The notes under the pieces: generated by a model
The model's input: only the letters and a program-made list of their open reading frames with translations
The model's database searches: none
What the model was told of the DNA's origin: nothing
Assembly: GCA_903927685.1 (NCBI GenBank)
Contig: CAIYOB010000861.1
Location: 1-8,318, forward strand
Direction of reading: 5' to 3'
DNA from: an uncultured Planctomycetaceae bacterium
GTDB taxonomy: Bacteria; Planctomycetota; Planctomycetia; Pirellulales; Pirellulaceae
Length of the DNA stretch: 8,318 nucleotides
Shown here: positions 7,532 through 8,318 of the stretch, one piece after another
Position numbering within the stretch: position 1 is the stretch's first letter
Layout of the letters: each line of letters starts with the position of its first letter
Program-made: the position numbers and the translations under genes

Positions 7532-8318
7532 TTGTCGCCCCACCGAACCGAGACTCGCCGTGGCGCGTGGCGCCGGAAAGTCGTCCTGCTGTTGCTGGGC
7601 CTGGGACTGGGGGGACTGGCGAGCGAAGGCCTGTTGCGAGTCGCGGGGGTCAGCTATCCGCAGCCGTACGCTCCCGATTGGTACTGCGGCAGCCGCCTGA
7701 GACCCCGCTTCGAGGGTTGGTGGCGCAAGGAAGGGAACGCCTACGTCCGCATCAATCGATACGGGTTTCGCCACGGTGAACGGGCTCCCGGCAAACCGCC
7801 CGGCACGTATCGCGTCGCCGTCCTGGGGGACTCGTTCATCGAAGCGTTTCAAGTCCCGGATGAAGAGACGTTTTGTGCCCAGTTGGAGCGCCGTCTGCAA
7901 GCCGATTCGGCACTGGCGAACCGGCGTGTCGAGGTCCTGAATTTCGGTGTCTCGGGCTACGGCACGGCTCAGGAGCTGCGGATGCTGCGGCATTACGTCT
8001 GGCCGTACGAGCCCGATCTGGTGCTGCTAGCATTCTTTGCCGGCAACGACCTCCGCAATAACTCGGCCGAACTCGAAACCTATCGAGTCCGCCCGTTCTA
8101 TCATCTCCAAGCGGGCCAGTTGGTGCTGGACAACTCGTTCCAACAGCACCCGGACTTTCTAAAGGCTCAGTCGGCTTGGACCCGAGCCAAGGTCCAGCTG
8201 ACCGACCATCTGCGGACGCTGCAGCTGGTTTACGCGTTGCGCGATGCCTGGCGGCAATGTACCGCCGCGTCGTCGCCCGACGCCGGTCCCGGCGTGGACC
8301 TGCTAGCACTGGCCGAAC
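7532..8318 (+). CDS. SGNH/GDSL-family hydrolase, membrane-anchored (partial, 3' end missing)
   Basis: An open frame of 262 codons running off the right edge. It starts at TTG 7532, supported by AAGGA (7520-7524) 7 nt upstream; no ATG or GTG start lies nearer in frame. Residues 16-30 form an N-terminal membrane anchor after a basic stretch, so the domain is probably extracytoplasmic. The SGNH blocks are 'VAVLGDSFIEAF' (nucleophile Ser101), 'NFGVSGYGT' (Gly142) and 'FFAGNDLRNN' (Asn172); the catalytic D-x-x-H would lie outside the window. 'INRYGFR' (74-80) before block I is common in planctomycete members. Such enzymes act as esterases, lipases or polysaccharide acetyl-transfer/esterase enzymes; the substrate cannot be told. 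It begins 53 nt after the oxidoreductase stop and is likely co-transcribed. Confidence 0.85.
   Translation, partial: MSPHRTETRRGAWRRKVVLLLLGLGLGGLASEGLLRVAGVSYPQPYAPDWYCGSRLRPRFEGWWRKEGNAYVRINRYGFRHGERAPGKPPGTYRVAVLGDSFIEAFQVPDEETFCAQLERRLQADSALANRRVEVLNFGVSGYGTAQELRMLRHYVWPYEPDLVLLAFFAGNDLRNNSAELETYRVRPFYHLQAGQLVLDNSFQQHPDFLKAQSAWTRAKVQLTDHLRTLQLVYALRDAWRQCTAASSPDAGPGVDLLALAE

Overview
The window is GC-rich, densely coded DNA with planctomycete character, most likely from the Pirellulales. Four things point that way: an exported SAM methyltransferase and an anchored hypothetical protein of planctomycete type, a Uma2 protein with a coiled-coil tail, an N-anchored SGNH hydrolase with an 'INxxGFR'-type segment before its GDS block, and GCTAGC-centred intergenic repeats. 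The lineage is inferred from protein style; there is no marker gene.

Layout from left to right. Positions 1-39 hold the first 13 codons of a leftward gene (PilT-like N-terminus, tentative). A 309-bp divergent spacer follows, then a rightward FadL/OmpP1-type outer-membrane protein (349-1644). It converges on a leftward group across a 231-bp spacer that carries a 27-nt imperfect inverted repeat plus a third, diverged copy. The leftward group, in transcription order, is a MATE exporter (5050-3623), a signal-peptide-bearing SAM methyltransferase (3562-2843) and an anchored hypothetical protein (2628-1876). A 183-bp divergent spacer (5051-5233) separates this group from a rightward group: a Uma2-family nuclease-fold protein (5234-5965), an Old Yellow Enzyme-like flavin oxidoreductase (6030-7478) and an SGNH/GDSL hydrolase that starts at TTG 7532 and runs off the right edge.

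Functionally this is mostly envelope and small-molecule housekeeping: an outer-membrane transporter, a drug/metabolite exporter, an exported methyltransferase and an anchored esterase or acyltransferase-type hydrolase. The gene content shows no shared pathway. I see no phage, CRISPR, toxin-antitoxin, transposase or defence operon, and no convincing new multi-gene system. The points most worth a second look are the repeat-bearing convergent spacer, active-site substitutions in the Uma2 and flavin oxidoreductase proteins, the secretion signal on a SAM-dependent enzyme, and a perfect TATAAT followed by a hairpin between the MATE and methyltransferase genes.
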